A model generated the notes under the pieces. The model was not told where the DNA came from. It was given only the letters and a program-made list of their open reading frames with translations, and ran no database searches. The position numbers and the translations under genes were made by a program. A DNA stretch of 64,000 nucleotides from an uncultured Roseicyclus sp. (GTDB lineage Bacteria; Pseudomonadota; Alphaproteobacteria; Rhodobacterales; Rhodobacteraceae). Below, in pieces: positions 55,859-64,000 of this stretch (position 1 is the stretch's first letter; each line of letters begins with the position of its first letter). The stretch lies in assembly GCA_947500415.1 (NCBI GenBank), contig CANMRT010000002.1, forward strand, positions 124,001 to 188,000, read 5' to 3'.

Positions 55859-55887
55859 CTGTCATAAAACTGTTACGCAACCGTCAC
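55859..55887 (+). promoter_or_regulatory. Pho box (PhoB binding site) upstream of pstS
   Basis: CTGTCATAAAACTGTTAC (55859-55876) is an almost perfect Pho box: two CTGTNA-type repeats 11 bases apart. A third similar repeat, CCGTCAC, begins 22 bases after the first at 55881. It lies about 95-120 bases before the pstS start, so PhoB encoded at 61453 should activate pst from here. Confidence 0.85.
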
Positions 55888-55980
55888 AAAAGCATTGCGA
55901 GCCGTCCTTAGGCGGGGCGTCAACGGAGGTCGACACGCGCCTTCGGGATGTCTGACAAACCAAGTGGAGAGAGTTCCAAC

Positions 55981-57018
55981 ATGTCTTTCGCAAAGCTCAG
56001 CGTTTCGGTTCTGGCTGTTGCCGCCGTTTCCGTAACCGCAGCCGCCGCCCAAAGCCGCGACAACGTTCAGATCGCCGGGTCCTCGACCGTTCTGCCCTAC
56101 GCCACGATCGTCGCCGAGGCCTTCGGTGAAAACTTCGAATTCCCGACCCCTGTGGTCGAATCGGGTGGCTCGTCCACCGGTCTGCGCCGTTTCTGCGAAG
56201 GCGTGGGTGAGAATACCATCGACATCGCCAATTCCTCGCGCTCGATCCGCGAGAGTGAGATTGCGACCTGTGCCGAAAACGGCGTGACCGACATCATCGA
56301 AGTGCGCTTCGGCTATGACGGCATCGTCTTCGCCTCCGACATCAACGGCAATTCCTTCGAATTCACTCCGTCCGATTGGTACATGGCGCTCGCCGCCGAG
56401 CTTCCGGTCGATGGCGCGATGGTTGCCAACCCCAACAGCAACTGGTCGCAAGTAAACGGTGATCTGCCGGATCAGGAAATCGCCGCCTTCATCCCCGGCA
56501 CCCGCCACGGCACCCGCGAAGTCTTTGATGAGCGTGTGATCCTTCAGGGTTGCGAAGACACGGGCTCCATGGCCGCCATGATGGAAATGGGCATGGATGA
56601 GGATGCGGCCGAAGAGGCCTGCATGGAAATCCGCGCCGACGGCGTGTCCGTGGACATCGACGGCGATTACACCGAGACGCTGGCCCGCATCGATGCGGAC
56701 GCCAACGGCATCGGCGTCTTCGGCCTCGCGTTCTACGAAAACAACACAGACCGTCTTCAAGTCGCCACTATGAACGGCATCGTGCCCACGGTGGATGCCA
56801 TTGCGACCGGCGAATATCCCGTCTCGCGCCCGCTCTTCTTCTACATCAAAGCGGCTCACCTGGGCGTCATCCCCGGCCTTCAGGAATACGCAGACTTCTT
56901 CGTCAGCGACGATATCGCAGGCGACTGGGGCCCGCTGGCCGCCTATGGCCTCGTGGCGGATCCTGAGCTTGCCGCAACCCAGGCCGCTGTCGCCGACGGC
57001 GTGCTGATGGGCGAGTAA
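55981..57018 (+). CDS. pstS: Phosphate ABC transporter substrate-binding protein PstS
   Basis: A 345-residue precursor with signal MSFAKLSVSVLAVAAVSVTAA. VQIAGSSTVLPYAT and VESGGSSTGLRRFCEG are the phosphate-binding PstS motifs (Ser/Thr/Asp ligands); the mature protein is periplasmic. ATG 55981 follows GGAGAG. It is separated from pstC by 76 bases that hold a strong stem-loop at 57044-57064, which may stabilise pstS mRNA. Confidence 0.94.
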   Translation: MSFAKLSVSVLAVAAVSVTAAAAQSRDNVQIAGSSTVLPYATIVAEAFGENFEFPTPVVESGGSSTGLRRFCEGVGENTIDIANSSRSIRESEIATCAENGVTDIIEVRFGYDGIVFASDINGNSFEFTPSDWYMALAAELPVDGAMVANPNSNWSQVNGDLPDQEIAAFIPGTRHGTREVFDERVILQGCEDTGSMAAMMEMGMDEDAAEEACMEIRADGVSVDIDGDYTETLARIDADANGIGVFGLAFYENNTDRLQVATMNGIVPTVDAIATGEYPVSRPLFFYIKAAHLGVIPGLQEYADFFVSDDIAGDWGPLAAYGLVADPELAATQAAVADGVLMGE

Positions 57019-57043
57019 AACCCTAACGCTTGAACCATCCGGG

Positions 57044-57064
57044 CGGGGCCGCTAGACGGCCCCG
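57044..57064 (+). promoter_or_regulatory. Stem-loop between pstS and pstC
   Basis: CGGGGCCG, CTAGA loop, CGGCCCCG: eight perfect pairs 26 bases after the pstS stop. There is no U-tract. Such an intercistronic hairpin could attenuate transcription or protect the pstS 3' end, giving more binding protein than permease. Confidence 0.65.
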
Positions 57065-57094
57065 TCTGCCCCTCTCGCGCACCGGAACACTGCC

Positions 57095-58546
57095 ATGCTC
57101 TGGATACTCCTCGCCCTGATTTTCCTTGGACTGCTCGGCTATGTGCTCGGGCGCCAAAGGGCCGTGGCCAGTGCCAGCGGCGACGTGCGCGAACTGCATT
57201 CTCTTCCGAATTACTACGGGTTGAACGTCACGCTCCTGACGCTCGTGCCCGCGCTGCTGGTCTTGGGCCTTTGGCTGATCGTGCAGCCGATCATCGTTGA
57301 ACGCACCGTCGCCGGTCAAATCCCCGCCTCCTTCATGGAGCAGGTCGAAAACCCAACGCTTTTGATGACCGAAGTGCGCCGTCTGGCCGGTGGCATCGAA
57401 ACCGCCATCGAACGCGGTTTCCTGAATGTCGAAGACGCCGCAAACCTCGCCTCCGACACCGACATTCGCGCGCAACTGGCTGAGGCGGGCGTGGCGCTTG
57501 GTGCGGATGTGAGCACGGAAGTGCTTGCCGCCGCTCAAGATTTCCGCGCCATGAACGCCACTGGCGCCACATGGATGCTGATCGTCGTCTTCGCGCTGGC
57601 CTTCGCGGGCCTCGCCTATTCCTACGTGCGCACGCACAAGGATCTGCGCGCGCGCAACCGGGTTGAATACGCGATCCTCTCCATCCTGATGATCGCCTCG
57701 ACCCTCGCAATCCTGACGACCGTGGGCATCGTCCTGTCGATGCTCTGGGACACGCGGAATTTCTTCCAGCTCTACCCATGGCAGGATTTCTTTTTCGGCC
57801 TCGAATGGCGCCCCAGCTTCGAAGGCGGCTCCGAGCTTGGCCTGATCCCGCTTCTCTGGGGCACGCTCTACATCTCGCTCATCGCACTTCTGGTCGCCGT
57901 CCCAATCGGCCTCTTCGCCGCGATCTACATGGCCGAATACGCCACCAAACGCGTGCGCTCCGTCGCCAAGCCGCTGATTGAGGTGCTGGCGGGCATCCCA
58001 ACCATCGTCTACGGCCTCTTCGCGCTGATCACCGTTGGCCCCATGCTCCGCGACTACTTCGCGCAGCCGCTGGGGTTAGGCGACAGCTCGTCGAGTGTCA
58101 TGACGGCGGGCATCGTCATGGGCATTATGCTGATCCCATTCGTGTCCTCGCTCAGCGACGACATCATCAACTCCGTCCCGCAAACCCTCCGCGATGGCTC
58201 TTACGGCCTCGGCGCCACCCAATCGGAAACCGTGAAGCAGGTGATCCTGCCCGCAGCCCTCCCCGGCATCGTTGGCGCAGTCCTGTTGGCCGCCTCCCGC
58301 GCCATCGGCGAGACGATGATCGTGGTCCTCGGGGCAGGGGCCGCGGCCCGGCTCGACCTCAACCCGTTTGAGGCGATGACCACCGTGACCGTGAAAATCG
58401 TAGGCCAGCTGACAGGGGACACGGATTTCTCCAGCCCCGAAGCCCTCGTCGCCTTCGCCCTCGGCCTGACGCTCTTCGTCATCACCCTCGGCCTCAATAT
58501 CTTCGCGCTCTACATCGTCCGCAAGTATCGGGAGCAGTACGACTAA
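57095..58546 (+). CDS. pstC: Phosphate ABC transporter permease PstC
   Basis: A 483-residue permease, longer than the 319-residue E. coli PstC because of an N-terminal extension with three membrane helices and a periplasmic helix-rich loop (residues 1-185). The permease core carries IYMAEYATKRVRSVAKPLIEVLAGIPTIVYGLF and the EAA loop GLGATQSETVKQVILPAALPGI. Inner membrane. Stop and next start overlap (TAATG). Confidence 0.93.
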   Translation: MLWILLALIFLGLLGYVLGRQRAVASASGDVRELHSLPNYYGLNVTLLTLVPALLVLGLWLIVQPIIVERTVAGQIPASFMEQVENPTLLMTEVRRLAGGIETAIERGFLNVEDAANLASDTDIRAQLAEAGVALGADVSTEVLAAAQDFRAMNATGATWMLIVVFALAFAGLAYSYVRTHKDLRARNRVEYAILSILMIASTLAILTTVGIVLSMLWDTRNFFQLYPWQDFFFGLEWRPSFEGGSELGLIPLLWGTLYISLIALLVAVPIGLFAAIYMAEYATKRVRSVAKPLIEVLAGIPTIVYGLFALITVGPMLRDYFAQPLGLGDSSSSVMTAGIVMGIMLIPFVSSLSDDIINSVPQTLRDGSYGLGATQSETVKQVILPAALPGIVGAVLLAASRAIGETMIVVLGAGAAARLDLNPFEAMTTVTVKIVGQLTGDTDFSSPEALVAFALGLTLFVITLGLNIFALYIVRKYREQYD

Positions 58547-59901
58547 TGACCGATATGCCGATCTCAACCGCGCCCAAGCGTAGCCTCTATGCGCAGGACG
58601 CCCGCACCAAGAAACGCAACCGGGCCGAGGCACGCTTCCGCACCTATGGCATGGCCGCCGTTCTGACGGGCATCCTGGCGCTGATCGTTCTGCTGACGTC
58701 CATCCTTGGAAACGGTCTTAGCTCGTTCCGCCAAACTTATATCTCCTACCCGATTGAACTGGCCGCCGAACGGTTGGACCCGGAAGGCAACCGCAATCCT
58801 GAAGAGATGGCCTCCGTCACCACCTTCGGCTACGTCCCAGTGCTGGCCATGTCGCTTCAAGCCTTCCTTGAGGGGGAGGGGATTGAGCATTCCATGGGCG
58901 GGCGCGAACTGGCCGCGATGCTTTCGGAAGAGGCCCCCGCACAGATCCGAAATATGGTCTTGGCGAACCCCGATCTCATCGGCACAACCATCGACGCGCA
59001 GATCCTTGTGGGTGGCCGCATCGACGGCTTCTTCAAAGGCCGCGTGACTATGGAAAGCGCCGAACGGGACCGCAACGTCTCGGTCGCGCAACTGGAACTG
59101 GCGCAGGTGCTGGCAGACCTCGGCATCGTGGAAACCCGCTTCAACTGGGACTTCATCACCTGGCCCGATGCCTCCGGTTCCCGCCCTGAAGCGGCAGGCC
59201 TTGGCGTGGCCATCATCGGGTCGTTCTACATGATGCTCGTCGTGCTCGCCCTGGCGCTGCCCATCGGCGTCGCGGCCTCCATCTACCTCGAAGAATTCGC
59301 GCCAAAAAACCGTCTGACTGACCTGATCGAAGTCAACATCTCGAACCTCGCGGCGGTGCCCTCCATCGTCTTCGGCATCCTTGGCCTAGCTGTCTTCATC
59401 AATTTCATGAACTTCAACCAATCCTCGCCTCTCGTCGGTGGTCTGGTCCTGACGCTCATGACGCTCCCCACAATCATCATCGCCACCCGCGCCAGCCTCC
59501 GCGCCGTGCCCCCCTCGATCCGGCAAGCCGCCCTCGGCCTCGGCGCATCCAAAATGCAGAGCATCTTCCACCACGTGCTGCCGCTCGCCATGCCTGGCAT
59601 CCTGACCGGCACGATCATCGGTCTGGCCCAGGCGCTTGGCGAAACAGCCCCACTTCTGCTGATCGGAATGGTCGCCTTCGTGCGCGAGTATCCCGACTTC
59701 CTATCGACGCATTCCAACACATTCCCCCTGATGGGCGACGGCGCAACCGCGCTGCCCGTTCAGGTCTATAGCTGGACACAACGCTCGGACCCTGCCTTTG
59801 TGGAACGAGCCTCGGGCGCGATCATCGTGCTGCTTGTGTTCCTTTTGATGATGAACCTGATCGCCATCCTTCTGCGGCGACGGTTCGAGAGACGGTGGTG
59901 A
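58546..59901 (+). CDS. pstA: Phosphate ABC transporter permease PstA
   Basis: A 451-residue permease, also extended (E. coli PstA has 296): residues 1-220 include one helix ([20 protein letters not shown]) and a large periplasmic DUF3333-type domain. The core carries [35 protein letters not shown] and [22 protein letters not shown]. It forms the translocation pore with PstC, and is coupled to pstC by a one-base overlap. Confidence 0.93.
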   Translation: MTDMPISTAPKRSLYAQDARTKKRNRAEARFRTYGMAAVLTGILALIVLLTSILGNGLSSFRQTYISYPIELAAERLDPEGNRNPEEMASVTTFGYVPVLAMSLQAFLEGEGIEHSMGGRELAAMLSEEAPAQIRNMVLANPDLIGTTIDAQILVGGRIDGFFKGRVTMESAERDRNVSVAQLELAQVLADLGIVETRFNWDFITWPDASGSRPEAAGLGVAIIGSFYMMLVVLALALPIGVAASIYLEEFAPKNRLTDLIEVNISNLAAVPSIVFGILGLAVFINFMNFNQSSPLVGGLVLTLMTLPTIIIATRASLRAVPPSIRQAALGLGASKMQSIFHHVLPLAMPGILTGTIIGLAQALGETAPLLLIGMVAFVREYPDFLSTHSNTFPLMGDGATALPVQVYSWTQRSDPAFVERASGAIIVLLVFLLMMNLIAILLRRRFERRW

Positions 59902-59924
59902 GACGGCCCATGGAGGACGGAAAC

Positions 59925-60722
59925 GTGAACGATATGAGCGGGATTGACCAAGGCGTCGCCGTGACCGGCACCAAGATGAAAGCGCGCGGCGTGGACGTCT
60001 TCTATGGCGACAACCACGCCATCAAAGAGGTCGACGTCGACATTGCCGACAAGACCGTGACGGCCTTCATCGGTCCCTCGGGCTGTGGCAAATCCACCTT
60101 CCTGCGCGTGCTGAACCGCATGAATGACACGATCGACATCTGCCGCGTCGAAGGGGATGTGACGCTTGAAGGCGAAGACATCTACGACCCCAAGGTCGAC
60201 CCGGTGCAGCTGCGCGCGAAAGTCGGCATGGTCTTCCAGAAACCCAATCCGTTCCCCAAATCGATCTTCGACAACGTGGCCTACGGTCCCCGCATCCACG
60301 GCCTGTCCCGCAACAAATCCGACCTTGAGGAAATCGTCGAAAAGTCGCTGCGCCGCGCGGCCCTTTGGGATGAGGTTAAGGACCGCCTCAACGCGCCCGG
60401 CACAGGCCTCTCCGGCGGCCAACAGCAGCGTCTGTGCATCGCGCGCGCCGTTGCCACCAGCCCCGAAGTCTTGCTGATGGACGAGCCATGCTCCGCCCTC
60501 GACCCCATCGCCACGGCACAGGTCGAAGAACTCATCGATGAGCTGCGCAGCCGCTTCTCCGTCGTGATCGTCACCCACTCCATGCAGCAGGCCGCGCGCG
60601 TCAGCCAGAAGACCGCGTTCTTCCACCTCGGCAACCTTGTGGAATTCGACGACACCGACACGATTTTTACCAACCCCAGCGATCCGCGCACGGAAAGCTA
60701 CATTACCGGCCGCATCGGCTAA
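59925..60722 (+). CDS. pstB: Phosphate ABC transporter ATPase PstB
   Basis: A 265-residue ATPase: Walker [12 protein letters not shown]-loop VFQKPNPFP (diagnostic for PstB), signature [14 protein letters not shown], Walker [15 protein letters not shown]-loop [14 protein letters not shown]. The start is uncertain. GTG at 59925 sits 8 bases behind GGAGG and is preferred; ATG at 59910 and 59934 and GTG at 59895 are also in frame. Confidence 0.95.
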   Translation: MNDMSGIDQGVAVTGTKMKARGVDVFYGDNHAIKEVDVDIADKTVTAFIGPSGCGKSTFLRVLNRMNDTIDICRVEGDVTLEGEDIYDPKVDPVQLRAKVGMVFQKPNPFPKSIFDNVAYGPRIHGLSRNKSDLEEIVEKSLRRAALWDEVKDRLNAPGTGLSGGQQQRLCIARAVATSPEVLLMDEPCSALDPIATAQVEELIDELRSRFSVVIVTHSMQQAARVSQKTAFFHLGNLVEFDDTDTIFTNPSDPRTESYITGRIG

Positions 60723-60738
60723 GCATAGGGCAGGGGCC

Positions 60739-61449
60739 ATGGCACATTCAGACCATATCGTCAGCAGTTTCGACCGCGACCTTGAAGGCATTCAGGCCAA
60801 GATCATGCGCATGGGCGGCATGGTCGAAGAGGCGATCAGCAAATCGGTTGAGGCGCTTGAAGCCCGCGATGTCGAGCTTGCCCGCACCGTGCGCAAAGCC
60901 GACAAGGCCATCGATGCTCTGGAAGAGCAGGTGAATGAAGACGCCGCGCGCATCATCGCGCTGCGCCAACCTATCGCGTCGGACCTGCGCACCGTGCTGA
61001 CCGTCTTCCGCGTCTCCGCCAATCTTGAGCGGATCGGCGACTACGCCAAGAATATCGCCAAACGCAGCCAATCGGTGATCGAACTCGAACACATCCCCGG
61101 CACCGCCAAGGCCCTGAAACGGATGGCCCTTCAGGTGGAGCTGATGCTGAAAGACGTGCTCGACGCCTACATCCAGCAAGACGCGGATCTGGCCGAAGAT
61201 GTCCGCCAGCGTGACCTTGAGGTGGACCAGATGTATTCCGCGCTTTTCCGCGAATACCTGACCCACATGATGGAAGACCCACGCAACATCACCCCCTGTA
61301 TGCACCTGCATTTCATGGCCAAGAACATCGAACGGATGGGCGATCACGTTACCTCCGTGGCCGAACAGGTGATCTATCTTGTCACCGGTGAAATGCCCGA
61401 CGATGACCGCCCGAAGGAAGACAAAACACCCTACGTGCAGGGCGCGTGA
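60739..61449 (+). CDS. phoU: Phosphate signalling protein PhoU
   Basis: A 236-residue PhoU with the two three-helix repeats. The E/DxxxD-type metal motifs lie in RKADKAIDALEEQVNEDAARII and its second-repeat counterpart VRQRDLEVDQMYSALFREYL; ASDLRTVLTVFRVSANLERIGDYAKNIAKR-type helices follow (seen here as two pieces). PhoU mediates signal transfer between PstSCAB and PhoR. Start at 60739 was chosen (MAHSDHIVSSF). It precedes phoB by 3 bases. Confidence 0.95.
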   Translation: MAHSDHIVSSFDRDLEGIQAKIMRMGGMVEEAISKSVEALEARDVELARTVRKADKAIDALEEQVNEDAARIIALRQPIASDLRTVLTVFRVSANLERIGDYAKNIAKRSQSVIELEHIPGTAKALKRMALQVELMLKDVLDAYIQQDADLAEDVRQRDLEVDQMYSALFREYLTHMMEDPRNITPCMHLHFMAKNIERMGDHVTSVAEQVIYLVTGEMPDDDRPKEDKTPYVQGA

Positions 61450-61452
61450 TCC

Positions 61453-62139
61453 ATGGCCGGTGAACCCGTCGTTCTGGTGGTGGAGGATGAACCCGCGCAA
61501 CGCGAGGTTCTGGCCTACAACATCCGCGCCGAAGGCTTTGACGTTCTCACCGCCGCCGCAGGCGATGAGGCGCTGGAAACCGTGCGTGAGACACCACCCG
61601 ACGTGATCGTCCTCGACTGGATGCTGCCCCATGTCTCAGGCATCGAGGTCTGCCGCCAGCTCAAGATGGGCACAGACACCTCCAAGATCCCGATCATCAT
61701 GCTCTCGGCCCGCTCTGAGGAAACTGATAAGGTGCGCGGGCTTGAGACTGGCGCCGACGATTACGTCACCAAACCCTATTCTGTGGCCGAACTTCTGGCC
61801 CGCCTGCGCACCCAATTGCGCCGTGTCCGCCCATCTACGGTGGGCGAGCGGCTCGACTATGAGGATATCAGCGTCGATCTGACCGAACACCGCGTCTACC
61901 GATCCGACGAGGAACTGCACCTAGGCCCAACAGAATTCCGCCTTTTGACCGCCTTCATGGAACGCCCGGGCCGTGTTTGGTCTCGCGAGCAACTTCTGGA
62001 TCGAGTCTGGGGCAGGGACATCTATGTCGACAGCCGCACCGTCGATGTCCACGTGGGCCGATTGCGCAAAGCCTTGAAAGCCGGTGAGGCAGGCGATCCC
62101 ATCCGCACAGTGCGCGGCGCAGGCTATGCGTTAGGTTAA
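61453..62139 (+). CDS. phoB: Phosphate regulon response regulator PhoB
   Basis: A 228-residue OmpR-class regulator. The receiver has the acidic pair in VVEDEPAQ, phosphoacceptor Asp55 in VIVLDWMLP and Lys in VTKPY; the C-terminal winged helix includes LGPTEFRLLTAFMERPGRVWSREQLLDRVWG. It binds Pho boxes such as that at 55859. Its last 9 bases overlap the end of the convergent amidohydrolase gene. Confidence 0.95.
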   Translation: MAGEPVVLVVEDEPAQREVLAYNIRAEGFDVLTAAAGDEALETVRETPPDVIVLDWMLPHVSGIEVCRQLKMGTDTSKIPIIMLSARSEETDKVRGLETGADDYVTKPYSVAELLARLRTQLRRVRPSTVGERLDYEDISVDLTEHRVYRSDEELHLGPTEFRLLTAFMERPGRVWSREQLLDRVWGRDIYVDSRTVDVHVGRLRKALKAGEAGDPIRTVRGAGYALG

Positions 62140-63060
62140 CGTCAGGCTGTAAGCTTTTGTTGCTGAATGGATAAACACGTCGTTACGTGCATTAATCGGT
62201 ACTGCGTTCGCAATCTCTTCAATGCAATTCTGATACGGTTTCACAAGCTTCTCGACCGGATAATTGCTGCCCCACATCACGCGTTCCGAGCCGAAACTGA
62301 CCATGATGTCGTCGATGTAAGGCTGAACAGCCGCCGCGCCAAATTTGTCCCAACCGCTGTCATACATGCCCCAGCCGCTGAGCTTGATCCATGTATTTGG
62401 CCGTGCTGCCATCAGCGCAACCGCCTCCGTCCAAGCCTCATAACCCTCAGCGCGCTGATCGTAGGGACAAAGCGCATGGTCGATGATGACACGCAGGGCA
62501 GGGGTCGCGGATAGCGTCTCCACCGCCAGTTCCGCCTGCTCAGGATACATCTGCAGGTCGAACGTCAGCCCGTCACCCTCCAACCGCTTCAACCCCTCAC
62601 ACCATTGTTTTTCCTTCATAAAGTCGCGCGGCGCAAAGCTGAGATCAGGTCGATGGTCCAAGCGGCCAACGATCTGACGAATACCGCAGAACCCATTGAA
62701 CGCCGCATGTCGCGCGAGCGTTTCTGCCAGATCGTCAGCGCTCAAATCCGACAATCCAACAATCTTAACCGCATGACCACACCGATCCGCCTCAGCCTGA
62801 ACAAAAGCCGTCTCAGCGACCGGATCAGGTAGGGCGCCATCGGTCTGCACATGCACCGTGGCACGTGGCGAAACCTCAGCCTCCGCCAGAAACTCTTCCA
62901 TCAGATAGTCGCGCTGAATCGGCGTCGGATCGCCAAACGGCTTGGGCGCACCAATGTCGCGCAGCCATACGTAACCGACGTCGTCTCCGCGGCTTTCAGG
63001 CGCCCAAACGTGGTGATGCGCGTCGATATAGCCGGAAGGGAGGAGGTCTTTCAGCGCCAT
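62131..63060 (-). CDS. Amidohydrolase family protein (metal-dependent lactonase type)
   Basis: A 309-residue TIM-barrel hydrolase. YIDAHHHVWAPES is the N-terminal HxH metal site; the C-terminal part has IIDHALCPYD, TWIKLSGWGMYD and VMWGSNYPVEKL, the pattern of the COG3618-type amidohydrolases that open sugar lactones (for example L-fuconolactone). Probable role: degradation of a lactone intermediate. It lies in front of an AT-richer upstream region (63061-63148) likely to hold its promoter. Confidence 0.87.
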   Translation of the reverse strand: MALKDLLPSGYIDAHHHVWAPESRGDDVGYVWLRDIGAPKPFGDPTPIQRDYLMEEFLAEAEVSPRATVHVQTDGALPDPVAETAFVQAEADRCGHAVKIVGLSDLSADDLAETLARHAAFNGFCGIRQIVGRLDHRPDLSFAPRDFMKEKQWCEGLKRLEGDGLTFDLQMYPEQAELAVETLSATPALRVIIDHALCPYDQRAEGYEAWTEAVALMAARPNTWIKLSGWGMYDSGWDKFGAAAVQPYIDDIMVSFGSERVMWGSNYPVEKLVKPYQNCIEEIANAVPINARNDVFIHSATKAYSLTLT

Positions 63061-63148
63061 GTCTCACATTCCATTTAGCCAGTAATCTTGATTATGTTAA
63101 ATATAGAGATAGTAGCGACTAACGTTACAAAGCAATGACTTAAGCCGT

Positions 63149-63164
63149 TGTGCACGCGTGCACA
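63149..63164. repeat. Perfect 16-base palindrome
   Basis: TGTGCACGCGTGCACA is self-complementary and lies immediately downstream of the RidA stop codon (63168-63170), between that gene and the promoter region of the amidohydrolase. It may be a hairpin at the RidA transcript end or a dimeric-regulator binding site for the amidohydrolase promoter. Confidence 0.7.
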
Positions 63165-63167
63165 GGC

Positions 63168-63509
63168 CTATGCCACGGCCGCTGTGACGATCATCTCCAC
63201 CTTCAACACGTCCCGCGCGAGCTTTGCTTCACCACAGGCGCGCGCCGGCGCATGACCTTCGGGCACCCAGGCGTTCCAGACTTCGTTCATTGCCGCGAAG
63301 TCCGCCATGTCCGCCAGCCAGATCGTCACCTGCAACATATGCTCGCGGCTCGATCCTGCTTGCTCCAGCAACGCATCCACACGGCGCAAGCACTCAACGG
63401 TCTGCTCGGTGATGTTAGCGCCCTCGCCCACCTGACCAGTCAGATACACGACGCCATTGTGCTTGACGATCTTCGACGACCGCACACCTGGTTCAATCCG
63501 CTCAATCAT
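63168..63509 (-). CDS. RidA family protein (reactive intermediate deaminase)
   Basis: A 113-residue member of the YjgF/YER057c/UK114 family. [20 protein letters not shown] and [22 protein letters not shown] follow the family pattern; the C-terminal [16 protein letters not shown] carries the Arg that contacts the carboxylate in deaminating members. RidA removes reactive enamine/imine intermediates. ATG at 63507-63509 overlaps the prpE stop by 4 bases, so the two genes are coupled. Confidence 0.85.
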   Translation of the reverse strand: MIERIEPGVRSSKIVKHNGVVYLTGQVGEGANITEQTVECLRRVDALLEQAGSSREHMLQVTIWLADMADFAAMNEVWNAWVPEGHAPARACGEAKLARDVLKVEMIVTAAVA

Positions 63510-64000
63510 CCGACCAATCCCTTTGTCTTCAAGACATCCGCAATCTCATCCAGGATCGCCGGATCATCAATCGCCGCCGGCATCTTGTAGGCCTCGGCAT
63601 CCGCGATCTTCTGCATCGTCCCACGCAGAACTTTGCCAGAGCGTGTCTTCGGCAACCGCTGTACCGCCACAGCGGTCTTGAACGCAGCCACAGCACCAAT
63701 CTCAAACCGGACCATCTTTACCAGCTCGGCACAGATCTCATCCTCCGGCCGGTTCACACCCGCTTTGGTCACAAAGAACCCAAGCGGCATTTGGCCCTTA
63801 AGATCATCGGCCTTTCCAACAACTGCGCATTCCGCAACGTCCTTGTGATGTGCGAGAACCTCTTCCATCGCTCCAGTAGACAGCCTGTGGCCCGCCACGT
63901 TGATGATGTCGTCCGTGCGCGCCATGATGTGGAGATAACCGTCTTCATCTATGACACCGGCGTCGGACGTCGCATAATATCCTGGGAAATCATTGAGATA
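63506..64000 (-). CDS. prpE: Propionyl-CoA synthetase (C-terminal part, runs off the window)
   Basis: The 3' part of an acyl-CoA synthetase; the reading frame continues beyond base 64000. The visible 164 residues begin [20 protein letters not shown] and include [20 protein letters not shown] and the acylation-site region [14 protein letters not shown], whose lysine is the usual acetylated residue. The pattern is closer to PrpE/ACSS3 than to acetyl-CoA synthetase. It activates propionate for catabolism. Only the C-terminal domain is seen, so activity cannot be judged fully. Confidence 0.87.
   Translation of the reverse strand, partial: YLNDFPGYYATSDAGVIDEDGYLHIMARTDDIINVAGHRLSTGAMEEVLAHHKDVAECAVVGKADDLKGQMPLGFFVTKAGVNRPEDEICAELVKMVRFEIGAVAAFKTAVAVQRLPKTRSGKVLRGTMQKIADAEAYKMPAAIDDPAILDEIADVLKTKGLVG

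Overview
The window looks like a chromosomal segment of a Rhodobacterales alphaproteobacterium (Roseobacter/Rhodobacter group). The grounds are the high-GC coding style, an IscR with a single cysteine, an iscR-led isc/suf operon, the ArgC variant with a GTGCN catalytic loop, Hint-domain proteins, a gene-transfer-agent type lysis pair, and two copies of a GC-rich intergenic repeat ending in GGCCAAGATGAAGG. There is no rRNA, CRISPR array, transposase or recognisable integrated prophage. One tRNA gene (Ser, CGA) is present.

Layout. 1-2.7 kb: the start of a dimeric-type NADP isocitrate dehydrogenase and a complete monomeric-type isocitrate dehydrogenase lie in tandem on the minus strand, separated by about 300 bases that hold two long hairpin-forming repeats. 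2.9-6.5 kb: a six-helix chemoreceptor with a small upstream membrane gene, then hypothetical proteins and an alpha/beta hydrolase. 6.7-17.0 kb: one long plus-strand iron-sulfur assembly operon (iscR, cysteine desulfurase, sufB, sufC, sufD, sufS). It is interrupted between sufB and sufC by a small membrane ORF, two FkbM-type methyltransferases and a pyruvyl-transferase-like protein, and between sufD and sufS by two membrane proteins. An ICE-like (Irr) palindrome precedes iscR. 17.1-24.0 kb (minus strand): animal-type haem peroxidase, TetR regulator with PPK2, alpha/beta hydrolase with MetA, an ATPase and two small paralogous secreted proteins. 24.1-30.4 kb: two DMT exporters, a FadL-type porin and three paralogous small outer-membrane barrels around mazG. 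30.6-37.7 kb: M20 peptidase, DUF2254 membrane protein, LTD-Hint protein, flavin reductase, agmatinase-family enzyme, acyltransferase, glutamate racemase.

37.7-46.2 kb: a secreted hypothetical protein, argC, ccmE, a GTA-type endolysin/holin pair, a dipeptidase, an orphan CheB with a degenerate receiver, and a three-gene cupin/flavin oxidase/TetR operon behind a palindromic leader. 46.3-54.6 kb: tRNA-Ser, a DUF2059 protein, rplU (with a fused helix-hairpin-helix tail), rpmA, a GNAT protein, obgE-proB-proA and a MetC-like lyase. 54.8-62.1 kb: a complete phosphate regulon, phoR-[Pho box]-pstS-pstC-pstA-pstB-phoU-phoB. 62.1-64.0 kb (minus strand): an amidohydrolase, a RidA protein and the 3' part of prpE.

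How the genes work together. The best-supported systems are SUF iron-sulfur assembly under IscR and probably Irr, phosphate sensing and uptake under PhoR/PhoB, proline synthesis next to ribosome maturation (ObgE), methionine synthesis (acetylating MetA plus a MetC-like lyase), and GTA release. The most unusual arrangement is the translationally coupled block of methyltransferase and pyruvyl-transferase genes inside the suf operon.
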